A stretch of 64,000 nt of DNA from Alphaproteobacteria bacterium (GTDB lineage: Bacteria; Pseudomonadota; Alphaproteobacteria; UBA6615), in contig JAALLF010000002.1 of the NCBI GenBank assembly GCA_011087645.1, positions 1 to 64,000 on the forward strand. The letters run 5' to 3'. Below are positions 54,307-62,565 of this stretch, in pieces; positions within the stretch are counted from its first letter, which is position 1, and each line of letters begins with the position of its first letter. The notes beneath the pieces were generated by a model. It was not told the origin of the DNA. It was given only the letters and a program-made list of their open reading frames with translations, and searched no databases. Position numbers and translations under genes: made by a program.

Positions 54307-55203
54307 TTAGATCGACATTACGGGTTCGGCCATGGCACGCGCTTTTCGTTCGAGACGTTCGGCGCGCACTAGCGTGTAGACGATGATCGAGCCGATCACC
54401 GTTATCGAGACGATGCTCATGATGCCGGCCATGGCGTAGGATTCGCCGGACATGCCGATATTGAGCATCTGCGCCACCAGAACGTTCGAAAACGTATCGA
54501 AGCCGCCTTTCAGCAGCGCCGTGCGCACCGCTTCGTTGAACGACAGGATGGTGACAAAGGCGCAGGAACTGAAAACGCCGACCCTGATTTGCGGAAACTC
54601 GACTTGCCAAAAGGCCTGCCACGCCGTGGCGCCGCAGGCGCGCGCCGCCTCGGTTTGCTGATTGCGGTAGCGTGACATGGTAATGAGGATGACGATGAAG
54701 GCGTAGGGATGGGTATAAATGATCTGGCCGATCAGGGCGGTCAAAAAACCCAGATCGAACCAGCCATCGAACCAATTCACGCCCAGCACGCTATCCAGCC
54801 AACTGAACGCGCCGGACAGGTTTTTGAAGAATACCAGCAGGCTCGAGCCCATGATGTCGGCTGGCACGAACAGCGGCGACAGCATCAAGGCGACAAAGGC
54901 GACCTTGCGGCGCGAGCGCTTGTAGAATTTGGCCGACAACAGAGCCATCGGAATGGTGACCGCAACCGCCGTCACCGCCAGATAAACCGTCCAACTCAGC
55001 GACGACACCAAGATCGTGTCGCTCAACACGACCCGGTACCAATCGAAGGTAAATTCGTAGATGCGCGCGCTGAACCCATGTTCGTTGAACGAGATGTAGA
55101 CGATGTAAAACACCGGCGACAGCAGCGCGACCACCACCAGCAGCAGGTAGCTCCATTTGAGCCGGATCGTCCAGGGATTGGCGAAATCGTCGTACATCGT
55201 CAA
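54307..55203 (-). CDS. ABC transporter permease, PotC-like (set 2)
   Basis: A 298-residue permease with about six spans, starting with the SYLLLVVVALLSPVFYIVYISF span. The EAA loop is EAARACGATAWQAFWQVEFPQ. Its stop lies 14 bases before the ATPase start; its start is one base from the upstream permease stop. It works with the PotB-like partner as the set-2 channel. Confidence 0.9.
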   Translation of the reverse strand: MTMYDDFANPWTIRLKWSYLLLVVVALLSPVFYIVYISFNEHGFSARIYEFTFDWYRVVLSDTILVSSLSWTVYLAVTAVAVTIPMALLSAKFYKRSRRKVAFVALMLSPLFVPADIMGSSLLVFFKNLSGAFSWLDSVLGVNWFDGWFDLGFLTALIGQIIYTHPYAFIVILITMSRYRNQQTEAARACGATAWQAFWQVEFPQIRVGVFSSCAFVTILSFNEAVRTALLKGGFDTFSNVLVAQMLNIGMSGESYAMAGIMSIVSITVIGSIIVYTLVRAERLERKARAMAEPVMSI

Positions 55204-55204
55204 C

Positions 55205-56143
55205 TCAACTGATCGGCTCGAGAACTTTGGTCAGATCGAACAACCGGTGCCCGACATAGAGCAACAGCACCAGGGTCAAAATCATGATCGTGCTGATCGC
55301 CATGGCCAACGGGAAGTCGAGCGCAACAATCGCTTGATTGGCGATCAGGCCGGCGTTGACCGCACCGGGGCCCCCAAGCAGGGTTGGCACCAGGGCAACC
55401 CCCATGGAGTTGACGAAGATGAACACGCTGCCGGCGAAAATACCCGGCGCCGCCAAGGGCACGATGATGTCGCCGAATAGCCGCGCCGGGCCGGCGCCCA
55501 GATCGTCGCACACTTCGAAGATATAATTCTGCACTGCTTCCAGCGCGAGGAAGCCGGCGAATATCATGAACGGCAGGAACGACATCACATCGCCAATAAT
55601 GACACCGAGCGGCGAAAAGAGAATGATCGTGATCGGCTCGTTGATAATGCCGATATCGATCAAGAAGTTATTGACGACACCGTTGCGGCCGAGAACCGGA
55701 CGCATGGCGAACACCCGCACCAGTTCTGAAATCATGAACGGCAGGATGAATAACAGGATGACCCGGTGCTGGGCGGCTTTAGCGACGCGCCGCCGCACAA
55801 ATACCGCGATCGGAAAGCCTAAGACGAACGAGACCACCACGGCGGCCGCCGAATGCAGCATGGAGAACACATAGTTCTCGGCCCGCGCCGACGTGAAAAA
55901 ATTCTCATAGGCGAACAGCGTGAAACCCGGTTCCATCCAGAACTGGGTGCGTTCGAAAAAGCTGAACACAATCGTCAGGACGACCGGCGCGGCAAAAAAC
56001 AGCACGAAAAATACTATGGGGATAAAGAATACCCATTTCTGGATGCCGTTCTCGCCCAGTAACCGTTGCCACCAAACCGGAGAGGCCGGGATATCCCGGC
56101 CTCTCCTTGTCGGTGACGAACTTGGTGTCGCCGTCGATTCCAC
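55205..56143 (-). CDS. ABC transporter permease, PotB-like (set 2)
   Basis: A 312-residue permease with about six spans; first span WVFFIPIVFFVLFFAAPVVL. The EAA loop reads ICDDLGAGPARLFGDIIVPL-like (with VCDDLGAGPA). The only start fitting the frame is a GTG at 56143. The first 22 residues are encoded by a stretch containing a 28-bp perfect palindrome (56079-56106) and are not family-like, so the true N-terminus may lie further in at an unrecognised start. Confidence 0.88.
   Translation of the reverse strand: MESTATPSSSPTRRGRDIPASPVWWQRLLGENGIQKWVFFIPIVFFVLFFAAPVVLTIVFSFFERTQFWMEPGFTLFAYENFFTSARAENYVFSMLHSAAAVVVSFVLGFPIAVFVRRRVAKAAQHRVILLFILPFMISELVRVFAMRPVLGRNGVVNNFLIDIGIINEPITIILFSPLGVIIGDVMSFLPFMIFAGFLALEAVQNYIFEVCDDLGAGPARLFGDIIVPLAAPGIFAGSVFIFVNSMGVALVPTLLGGPGAVNAGLIANQAIVALDFPLAMAISTIMILTLVLLLYVGHRLFDLTKVLEPIS
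56079..56106. promoter_or_regulatory. 28-bp perfect palindrome at the 5' end of the set-2 permease gene
   Basis: Arms GGAGAGGCCGGGAT and ATCCCGGCCTCTCC are exact reverse complements without spacer. Read leftward it lies 44-71 bases after the binding-protein stop (56150) and inside the predicted permease N-terminus. It can form a very stable hairpin in the mRNA or bind a dimeric protein. Its position mirrors the intercistronic hairpins of the other three transporters. Confidence 0.7.
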
Positions 56144-56149
56144 GGTTGG

Positions 56150-57334
56150 TTATGCAGCCTGCAGCCGCGCCCACCAGTCCTGGTATGCGCGAATGTTGGT
56201 CGGGAACACGTTCTGCCAAGAATTGCCCTTGACGCCAAAGCGCGCGTTCTTGCGGGTGAGAATATCCAGCACGCGCGCTTCGGTGCCTTCCGGGAAATCC
56301 GCCGCATTCGCTTTCAAGTATTCGTCGACACCCGTCATCTGCGGTGCGAAGCCCAAGCCGGCCAATGTGCGCGACCCGAACCACGGCGACAGATAGACGT
56401 TCGCAAGCTTGTAATACAGCGCGTCCATGCCGCGTTCGCGGCCGCCCTTGGTCAACATAATCATGTTGTTCCAAGTCTGGTGGCCTTCCTTCATGGTGCC
56501 GTAGCGGATGTCGGCCTCGTCGCCGGTTTCTCGGTCAGCGACGAGTTGGATTGGTTCCCAGCACGACGACATCAACACTTCGCCGCTGATCAAAAGATTG
56601 GCACCGTTCTGGAAGCCGTCCCAGAAGGTGCGGAACTGGCCTTTTTTCTTCCATTCGATAAGGAATTGGCAGACCGCTTTGACTTCGTCGGGTTTCATGT
56701 CTGACGGGTTTTCAATGTCGATCTTGCCGGATTCTTTCAGATAGATCGCCATGTTGGTGAGGGTCGGTCCGAAATCGTTTTGCAGGGCGACCCGGCCCTT
56801 GAACTGGGAATCGAACATCACGCCCCAGCTATCGGGATGGAAGCCCAACGCCTTGAAGTCGTAGGCCATGGAATCGGCGTTCGAAATCATCGGCGTCGAA
56901 TAAACCTTGCCCTCGAAGCGGATGGTGTGGGCGGCCAGACCGCCCTCATTGTAGACCGGTAGGATGTTCTTCCAGTTGGGGATCTGGCTGGTATCGAGTG
57001 GCACGATGGCGCCTTGCGAGGCCAGTGCGTCTTCCATGCCGCCGCCATTGTCGGTGACCGCGTCGAATAATTTATTGCCGTCGCCGACGACCATTTTCTG
57101 GATCGATTCATCAGCGCGCGCGCTCTTCGCGGTTGCCGCGATTTCCACCCCTGCCTGGCCCGCCATGGCCGACCAGTCCCTGGCGCCAACCCTATGTACA
57201 CCCGGGTTGGCCCAGATTTTCAGGGCTTTGGCGTCCTGCGCCGAGGCCCCTGGTATCCGGCCCATCGCCGCTGCGGCGGCAATACCCGATGTCGTGTACA
57301 TGAAGGCACGCCGGGTCCATTGCAATTGGTTCAT
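56150..57334 (-). CDS. PotD-like ABC substrate-binding protein (set 2)
   Basis: A 394-residue periplasmic binding protein. The ATG at 57334 (GGGAGGGAAATC upstream) gives a signal peptide with twin-arginine-like WTRRAFMYTTSG and a cleavage site near ASAQD; upstream in-frame codons are not needed. The mature part (KIWANPG..., SNADSMAYDFKALG, LISGEVLMSSCWEP) resembles PotD-type binding proteins. It is the first gene of the set-2 operon. Ligand unknown. Confidence 0.9.
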   Translation of the reverse strand: MNQLQWTRRAFMYTTSGIAAAAAMGRIPGASAQDAKALKIWANPGVHRVGARDWSAMAGQAGVEIAATAKSARADESIQKMVVGDGNKLFDAVTDNGGGMEDALASQGAIVPLDTSQIPNWKNILPVYNEGGLAAHTIRFEGKVYSTPMISNADSMAYDFKALGFHPDSWGVMFDSQFKGRVALQNDFGPTLTNMAIYLKESGKIDIENPSDMKPDEVKAVCQFLIEWKKKGQFRTFWDGFQNGANLLISGEVLMSSCWEPIQLVADRETGDEADIRYGTMKEGHQTWNNMIMLTKGGRERGMDALYYKLANVYLSPWFGSRTLAGLGFAPQMTGVDEYLKANAADFPEGTEARVLDILTRKNARFGVKGNSWQNVFPTNIRAYQDWWARLQAA

Positions 57335-57803
57335 GATTTCCCTCCCTTGTAGTAAGTCAGCTGCTCGCGATCTCCGCGGGTGCTCCGTTTTTTTTGCCCG
57401 AAAGATGCCGTGCAATTCCGGAGTCACAAATGCTGTGAGAAGAAGCCTAGCCTAACTGTCATTTTAAAGAAAGAGATCGGCATAAAAGTGTGGACCCAAC
57501 TGGCGCTTTACCAACCTTCTTCATCTATCCGTTGCCTGATCAAGCAATGCGCCGCGGCGTTGAAATTCATACTGGTTATGTATCTGGAAACCAAACGAGA
57601 TTGGCTTTTCTAATGTCCGCTATTGGCCACCGCATCTAATGGAAGTGCATTGTGTGGTGCGAGTACCACAAGACTAAACTAGGAAGTTGGGTGTAAGGGG
57701 CACCACAACAGTCAATGTTTGCAAAACGCGCCCAGCGCAAATTGTTCGTAATTCGTTCGCAAGCGGGCCAGCACACCTAAGTATCTGACCTATCAAAAAA
57801 ATC
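57335..57803. other. AT-rich intergenic right edge of the island
   Basis: About 470 bases between the set-2 binding-protein start and tRNA-Ser. Composition is lower in GC than the island interior. It should contain the leftward promoter of set 2. Besides the palindrome at 57653-57670 it holds no recognisable gene; a 77-codon frame (57380-57613) has no family-like features and is probably spurious. No integrase was found here, where one would be expected beside the tRNA. Confidence 0.5.
57653..57670. promoter_or_regulatory. 18-bp palindrome upstream of the set-2 transporter
   Basis: TGTGGTGCGAGTACCACA has 6-bp perfect arms with a 6-base centre. A further ACCACAA half-site follows at about 57701. 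It is a candidate operator, or an integrase arm site given its closeness to the attachment repeat. Confidence 0.4.
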
Positions 57804-57861
57804 TGGCGGAGGGACAGGGATTCGAACCCTGGGTACCCGCAAAGGCACAACGGTTTTCGAG
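57797..57861 (-). repeat. Right attachment-like repeat within tRNA-Ser
   Basis: The counterpart of 22458-22522 in the same orientation, covering the 3' half of the intact tRNA-Ser and five bases of the A-tract beyond its CCA end. The identity with the left copy stops at the anticodon loop (57861). Confidence 0.8.
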
Positions 57862-57893
57862 ACCGCCCCGTTCAACCACTCCGGCACCCCTCC
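57804..57893 (-). tRNA. tRNA-Ser (anticodon CGA)
   Basis: A 90-nt class II tRNA on the minus strand, 5' end at 57893. Acceptor GGAGGGG pairs with TCCCTCC (one G-U), encoded CCA at the 3' end, D-arm with AGTGGTTGAA, anticodon stem GCGGT/ACCGT with loop CTCGAAA (anticodon CGA), long variable arm TTGTGCCTTTGCGGGTACC, and T-loop GGTTCGAATCC. It reads UCG codons. Its 3' half is the target of the adjoining island. Confidence 0.95.
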
Positions 57894-58117
57894 GCGGGGG
57901 TCGACCACGGGGTATCAGGCCGCGGGCGAAGCGTGCACCGTATAACGCAAGCGCTGGCCCCGCCGCAAGCCGCTGAAAGCTTGAGAAAAATCTGGTTTTG
58001 GCAGGCCCAACAAGAGTTGACAGCGGCGGCGGGCGGCGTATAGTCCGGCGCGCAAGACGGGCGGCCGTGGTGAACGGCGGTCCGTGTCGTATTTCTATTG
58101 AGAATTCCGGTGAAAAT

Positions 58118-58142
58118 GGCCGCCGTCCCCCGGGTGGCGGCC
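58118..58142 (+). promoter_or_regulatory. Hairpin in the rplU leader
   Basis: GGCCGCC (58118-58124) pairs with GGCGGCC (58136-58142) over an 11-base C/G-rich loop, ending 22 bases before the rplU ATG. Leader hairpins of this type before L21-L27 genes can mediate autogenous control by the ribosomal protein. No known leader motif was confirmed. Confidence 0.45.
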
Positions 58143-58164
58143 TCACCCAGTTGGAACCCACACC

Positions 58165-58785
58165 ATGTATGCAGTCATCAAAACAGGCGGGAAACAGTAC
58201 CGGGTCGCGAATGGCGATATCATCGAGGTCGAGAAGCTGGCCGGCGACCCCGGCAGTACGGTCTCGCTGGCCCCGGTATTGATGCTCAACGACGACAAAT
58301 CGAGTACCGTCGGGACGCCGATCGTCGAGGGTGCCGCGGTCAGCGCCGAAGTGATCGAGCAGACCCGCGGCGACAAGATCATCGTGTTCAAGAAAAAGCG
58401 CCGCAAAGGCTATCGCCGCACCATCGGCCACCGCCAGGACCTCACTCTGCTGCGCATCACTGACGTGACCGGCAAGGCGAAGGCCGCGCCGAAGCGCGCT
58501 GCCAAGGCCGCGGCGAAACCAGAGGCCGAAGCCAAACCCGCCGCTGAAGAAGCGGCGCCGGCGGAAGAGGCAAAACCCGCGGCGGCGAAGAAGCCTGCAG
58601 CGAAACCGGCGGCGAAGAAACCAGCGGCGAAAAAACCGGCGGCGAAAAAACCGGCGGCGAAGAAGCCGGCGGCGAAGAAGCCCGCGGCCAAGAAAGCGGC
58701 GGCGAAGAAACCGGCCGCCAAGAAACCAGCGGCGAAAAAACCGGCAGCGAAGAAGCCTGCTGCGAAGAGCGCGGACAAGGAGTAA
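58165..58785 (+). CDS. rplU: 50S ribosomal protein L21 with Lys/Ala-rich C-terminal repeat
   Basis: Residues 1-103 are a standard L21 ([46 protein letters not shown]). Beyond it lies a tail of about 100 residues: an acidic/Ala stretch followed by about a dozen AAKKP-type units (about 58580-58770) ending KSADKE. Usual L21 is about 103 residues. The tail is low-complexity and highly basic, like histone-H1 tails. It probably binds RNA or is disordered on the ribosome surface. rpmA follows 6 bases later. Confidence 0.96.
   Translation: MYAVIKTGGKQYRVANGDIIEVEKLAGDPGSTVSLAPVLMLNDDKSSTVGTPIVEGAAVSAEVIEQTRGDKIIVFKKKRRKGYRRTIGHRQDLTLLRITDVTGKAKAAPKRAAKAAAKPEAEAKPAAEEAAPAEEAKPAAAKKPAAKPAAKKPAAKKPAAKKPAAKKPAAKKPAAKKAAAKKPAAKKPAAKKPAAKKPAAKSADKE
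58580..58770 (+). repeat. In-gene AAKKP tandem repeat of rplU
   Basis: Imperfect 15-base units of the type GCGGCGAAGAAACCG are repeated about twelve times, coding for AAKKP. Synonymous differences (AAA/AAG, CCG/CCA/CCC) show the array is old or selected at the protein level rather than a very recent slippage product. Confidence 0.85.
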
Positions 58786-58791
58786 TCGACG

Positions 58792-59049
58792 ATGGCCCAT
58801 AAAAAAGCAGGTGGCAGTTCGCGCAACGGTCGCGATTCCGAAGGCCGGCGTCTCGGCGTCAAGAAATATGGCGGCGAAGCCGTGATCCCCGGCAACATCA
58901 TCATTCGCCAGCGCGGCACCAAATTTCACCCCGGCGACAATGTCGGCATGGGCAAGGACCACACGCTGTTCGCGCTGGTCGAGGGCCGCGTCGCCTTCAC
59001 GCGTGGCCGCAATGGACGGGCCTTCGTCTCGGTCGAGCCGCCGGCTTAG
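58792..59049 (+). CDS. rpmA: 50S ribosomal protein L27
   Basis: An 85-residue L27 ([54 protein letters not shown]). It lies near the ribosomal peptidyl-transferase centre and helps tRNA positioning. The N-terminus begins directly with AHKKAG and needs no processing. It follows rplU after 6 bases and is closed by a terminator-like hairpin. Confidence 0.98.
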   Translation: MAHKKAGGSSRNGRDSEGRRLGVKKYGGEAVIPGNIIIRQRGTKFHPGDNVGMGKDHTLFALVEGRVAFTRGRNGRAFVSVEPPA

Positions 59050-59078
59050 AACGGCTGCCGCGAGGCCGAGTTTTGTTC

Positions 59079-59112
59079 GGGGAGGTTGGGCAACTGATCT
59101 CCCCTTTTTTAA
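59079..59112 (+). terminator. Rho-independent-like terminator after rpmA
   Basis: GGGGAG (59079-59084) pairs with CTCCCC (59099-59104), with an inner GTTG/CAAC stem, followed by TTTTTTAA. It ends the rplU-rpmA transcript or lets only part of it run into obgE. Confidence 0.82.
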
Positions 59113-59130
59113 TGGTGGGACCGCTTAGAG

Positions 59131-60180
59131 ATGAAGTTTCTCGACGAGGCGAAAGTTCACGTCCAGTCCGGCGGCGGCGGTAACGGCTGCGTTTCGTTCC
59201 GCCGCGAGAAGAACGTGGCGTTCGGCGGTCCCAATGGCGGCGATGGCGGGCGCGGCGGGGCCGTGGTCATCGAATGCGTCGGTGGCCTCAACACGCTGAT
59301 CGACTATCGCTACCGGCAGCATTTCAAGGCCAAGCGCGGCGAGGACGGCCAGGGCGCAGACCGCAGCGGCGCGGCCGGACCCGATGTGGTGCTGAAATTG
59401 CCGGTCGGGACCCAGGTACTGGCCGAAGACAAAGAAACCGTCATGGCCGATTTGACCGCCGAAGGGCAGCGCGTGGTGATCGCCCACGGTGGCGATGGCG
59501 GGCGTGGCAACGCCCAGTTTAAGACCTCGACCAACCAAGCGCCGCGCCGCGCCGAAACCGGCTGGCCCGGCGAGGAGGCGTGGCTGTGGTTGCGCCTAAA
59601 GCTGATCGCCGATGCCGGCCTGGTCGGCCTGCCCAATGCCGGCAAGTCGACCTTTCTGGCCGCGGTCACCCGGGCGACGCCGAAGATCGCCGACTATCCC
59701 TTTACCACCCTGCACCCGGTGCTCGGCGTGGTTGGCGCCGATGACGGCGAATTCGTCATGGCCGATATTCCCGGTCTTATCGAGGGCGCCCATGAAGGCA
59801 AGGGGCTGGGTGACCGCTTTCTCGGCCACGTGGAACGCTGCCGGGTGTTGCTGCATTTGATCGACGGCACCGCCGGGTGCGAGGCCGCCATCGATGCCTA
59901 CAAAACCATCCGCGACGAGCTGACTGCCTATGGCGGCGGGCTGGCGGAAAAGCCGGAAGTCTTGGCGCTGAACAAAATCGACGCCCTGCGCGACGAAGAC
60001 GTCGCTGACATTCGCGCCGCTTTGTCCCAGATCGCTGGCCAGGAGGTGCTGGCGCTGTCAGGCGTGGCCGGTCTCGGCGTCCAAGACGGTCTGCGCGCGC
60101 TGCGCAAATTTATCGACGCGGCCGATGCCCCCGACGACGGCGTGTCGTGGGATGCGCCGACACAAGAGCTCGCCCAATGA
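59131..60180 (+). CDS. obgE: Obg family GTPase
   Basis: A 349-residue GTPase involved in 50S assembly and stress control. N-terminal Obg fold with glycine-rich turns ([29 protein letters not shown]), then G domain: G1 GLPNAGKST (about residue 167), switch region FTTLHP, G3 [10 protein letters not shown]4 NKID. No long C-terminal acidic tail. It overlaps proB by 4 bases (ATGA). Confidence 0.97.
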   Translation: MKFLDEAKVHVQSGGGGNGCVSFRREKNVAFGGPNGGDGGRGGAVVIECVGGLNTLIDYRYRQHFKAKRGEDGQGADRSGAAGPDVVLKLPVGTQVLAEDKETVMADLTAEGQRVVIAHGGDGGRGNAQFKTSTNQAPRRAETGWPGEEAWLWLRLKLIADAGLVGLPNAGKSTFLAAVTRATPKIADYPFTTLHPVLGVVGADDGEFVMADIPGLIEGAHEGKGLGDRFLGHVERCRVLLHLIDGTAGCEAAIDAYKTIRDELTAYGGGLAEKPEVLALNKIDALRDEDVADIRAALSQIAGQEVLALSGVAGLGVQDGLRALRKFIDAADAPDDGVSWDAPTQELAQ

Positions 60181-61331
60181 CCGCCGCGACCGGCGATACC
60201 GCCACAAGCACGCTGTCGATCCGCGACAGCCGGCGGCTGGTGATCAAGATCGGCTCGGCGTTGCTGGCCGACGATGACGGCAATTTGCAGATCGATTGGA
60301 TCGACGCCCTGGTCGCCGATGCCGCTGAATTACGCCGTGCGGGCACCGAAATCATCATCGTGTCGTCCGGCGCCATTGCCGTCGGCCGCCGGCTGTTGGG
60401 ATTGGCGCGGGGGCCGCGCAACCGGGTGCTGCGGCTGGAGGAAAGCCAGGCCGCGGCGGCAACCGGGCAGGTGCGTCTGGCCCATGCCTGGCAGGACGCG
60501 CTGGCGCGCTACGATGTGCCGGTGGCGCAAATCCTGCTCACCACCGAGGATACCGAGGACCGCAGGCGCTATCTCAATGCGCGTTCCACTATCGCGACCT
60601 TGTTGAAGCTGGGTGTCATTCCGGTGATCAACGAGAACGATACGGTCGCGACCGAAGAGATCCGCTTCGGCGACAATGACCGCTTGGCCGCGCGGGTGGC
60701 GCAGATGGTCAGCGCCGATACCTGCGTCATCCTGTCGGATATCGATGGTCTCTATACCGCCGATCCGGGCCAGAATTCCGGCGCCAGCCATGTCGCGCAA
60801 GTCCATGCCATCACGCCGGAGATCGAGGCGATGGCCGGCGCCACCTCCAACGAGGACGGCTCGGGCGGCATGGTCACCAAGATCGAGGCCGCGCGCATCG
60901 CCCTGCAGGCCGGCTGCCGGCTGGCCATTGGCGACGGGCGCATCGCCCAACCGCTGCGCGCCTTCGACGGTGACGCCACCTGCACCTGGTTTATTCCCCA
61001 GGGCGAACCCCAGACGGCGCGCAAGCGCTGGATCGCCGCCAGCCTGAACCCGGTCGGCACCCTGGTGGTCGATGCCGGCGCCGCCAAGGCGCTGGTCGCC
61101 GGCAAAAGTCTGTTGCCCGCCGGGATGGTGCGCGTTGAAGGCGGTTTCGAGCGCGGTGATCCGGTGATCGTGCGCGATGAGGCGGGGGCCGAACTGGCGC
61201 GCGGCCTCAGCGCCTATTCCAGCGACGACGCGGACCGCATTCGCGGGCTGAAAAGCAGCGAGACCGAAGCGGTGCTGGGTTACCGCGGGCGCGAGGAAAT
61301 GATCCACCGCGACGATTTGGTCCTGAGTTAG
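60177..61331 (+). CDS. proB: Glutamate 5-kinase
   Basis: A 384-residue proline-pathway kinase making gamma-glutamyl phosphate. N-terminal amino-acid-kinase domain ([50 protein letters not shown]) and C-terminal PUA domain (about 285-380, [13 protein letters not shown]). Start ATG at 60177 overlaps the obgE stop; an upstream in-frame start lies within obgE. Its partner proA lies 1.2 kb downstream, separated by an EamA transporter gene. Confidence 0.96.
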   Translation: MTAATGDTATSTLSIRDSRRLVIKIGSALLADDDGNLQIDWIDALVADAAELRRAGTEIIIVSSGAIAVGRRLLGLARGPRNRVLRLEESQAAAATGQVRLAHAWQDALARYDVPVAQILLTTEDTEDRRRYLNARSTIATLLKLGVIPVINENDTVATEEIRFGDNDRLAARVAQMVSADTCVILSDIDGLYTADPGQNSGASHVAQVHAITPEIEAMAGATSNEDGSGGMVTKIEAARIALQAGCRLAIGDGRIAQPLRAFDGDATCTWFIPQGEPQTARKRWIAASLNPVGTLVVDAGAAKALVAGKSLLPAGMVRVEGGFERGDPVIVRDEAGAELARGLSAYSSDDADRIRGLKSSETEAVLGYRGREEMIHRDDLVLS

Positions 61332-61355
61332 TGCGGGACGCGATTCGGTTTAGTC

Positions 61356-61459
61356 GCCCCCCCTCCCTAACCCTCCCCCTCGCTGGGGGGAGGGAATGTA
61401 TTCGTGATGCCAGCATATTTCCCCCTCCCCCCTTGAGGGGGAGGGATGGGGTGGGGGGT
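61356..61459. repeat. Dispersed GC-rich hairpin repeat, variant B copy 2
   Basis: CCCTCCC.../GGGGGAGGG blocks with a spacer and a second CCCCCCTTGAGGGGGAGGG block, closely similar to 2724-2830. Probably also the transcript end after proB. Just after it (about 61540-61560) lies TTTCGACAAGCTCAAGATGA, a sequence type that is itself often dispersed in related genomes. Confidence 0.75.
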
Positions 61460-61568
61460 ACCAAAAAACGACCGACGCGCGGTCGCGCGACAAAAGCCTT
61501 TTGTACAAATTCAAACCTCTTCGTTTGCGGCGGACCTCGTCTTTCGACAAGCTCAAGATGAGGTCCTC

Positions 61569-62507
61569 ATGGCTCGCCCGTTGAAGCATGGGGACCGGGG
61601 CAGCCGGCGAACCAGCGGTTCCCACCCGCCCGCTCTTTATATAGGCGTCATGACCGTCGCGCTGGTCAGCGTCGGCCACGCGGCGATCTTCGTGCGCATT
61701 GCCGACGCCGACCCGATCGTTATCGCCGCCTTCCGCCTGGGTATCGCCGCCGCGGTGCTGGCGCCGGTTACTCTGATCTTCGCCCGTTCCGAGCTGCGCA
61801 CCCTGACCCGCCGGCAGTTGCGCCTGATCGCCGGGGCAGCGGTATTCCTGGCGCTGCACTTCGCGACCTGGATCGCCTCGCTGGATTTCACCTCAATCGC
61901 CAACGCGGTGGTGCTGGTTACCCTCAACCCGGTGTGGCTGGCGCTCTACGGTCTGATCATCCTGCGGGTGCAGCCGGGGCGGGGGACATGGTTGAGCATC
62001 GCGCTGGCGGTCGCCGGTAGCGTAATCATCGCGGCGGGCAGCGCGGCGGGCGGCAGCACGTCCCTGTTCGGTGATTTGCTGGCCCTGGCCGGCGGCATTT
62101 TCATTGCCGGGTTCCTGTTGCTGGCGCAACGGGCGCGCCAGTCCGTGGCCCTGCTGCCCTTCGTGACCCTGGTCTATGGCGCCGCGGCGCTGCTGCTATG
62201 GATCGTGGTGATTGCCCTGGGCCTGCCGGTCGCCGGGCTGTCGGCCACCACCTATGGGGCGCTAATCGCATTGGCGCTGATCAGCCAAGTGATCGGTCAC
62301 ACCGGAATCAATTGGGCGGTCCGCGCTATCCCGCCGACCCTGCTCGCCCTCGCCATATTGGGCGAACCGGTTTTGGCGGCGCTGTTCGGCTGGGCTTATT
62401 TCGGCGAAGGTATCGGTTGGCCAACGGCGCTGGGCGGTACGCTCATTCTAGGGGGAATCTGGCTGGGAACACGGGCGAATCGACTTAAATCGGGCCAAAT
62501 AGGGTGA
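61569..62507 (+). CDS. EamA/DMT-family transporter
   Basis: A 312-residue inner-membrane protein with about ten hydrophobic spans in two EamA halves ([37 protein letters not shown] in the second). DMT transporters exchange or export amino acids and metabolites. The ATG at 61569 with GATGAGG upstream is preferred; a later ATG at 61650 is possible, as the region before it overlaps a repeat-like sequence. It separates proB from proA. Confidence 0.85.
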   Translation: MARPLKHGDRGSRRTSGSHPPALYIGVMTVALVSVGHAAIFVRIADADPIVIAAFRLGIAAAVLAPVTLIFARSELRTLTRRQLRLIAGAAVFLALHFATWIASLDFTSIANAVVLVTLNPVWLALYGLIILRVQPGRGTWLSIALAVAGSVIIAAGSAAGGSTSLFGDLLALAGGIFIAGFLLLAQRARQSVALLPFVTLVYGAAALLLWIVVIALGLPVAGLSATTYGALIALALISQVIGHTGINWAVRAIPPTLLALAILGEPVLAALFGWAYFGEGIGWPTALGGTLILGGIWLGTRANRLKSGQIG

Positions 62508-62565
62508 ATTCGGCGTCGAAATTGACTATCTTCGCCGCCCGCGCCATTTGATAGCTGTAGAGACC

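Larger units (their letters stand above)
22458..57861. mobile_element. Putative 35-kb tRNA-Ser-targeted catabolic genomic island
   Basis: The segment is bracketed by 65-bp direct repeats (22458-22522 and 57797-57861, 63/65 identical) that carry the 3' half of tRNA-Ser, from the anticodon loop to the CCA end plus the downstream A-tract. The right copy belongs to an intact tRNA-Ser; the left copy is only the 3' half. This is the geometry left by a tyrosine integrase that crosses over in the anticodon loop and restores the tRNA. Both edges are AT-richer than their surroundings. The cargo is carboxylate and N-compound transport and catabolism. No integrase, excisionase, transfer or partition gene was found, so the island is immobile or mobilised in trans. 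Confidence 0.65.

Noticed and set aside
57380..57613. A 77-codon open frame near the right island edge.
   Set aside because: No ribosome-binding site, no recognisable motif and atypical codon use; treated as non-coding.
58580..58770. Regular 15-base repeats that could be mistaken for a CRISPR or minisatellite array.
   Set aside because: The repeats are contiguous, in frame, code for AAKKP and have no unique spacers.
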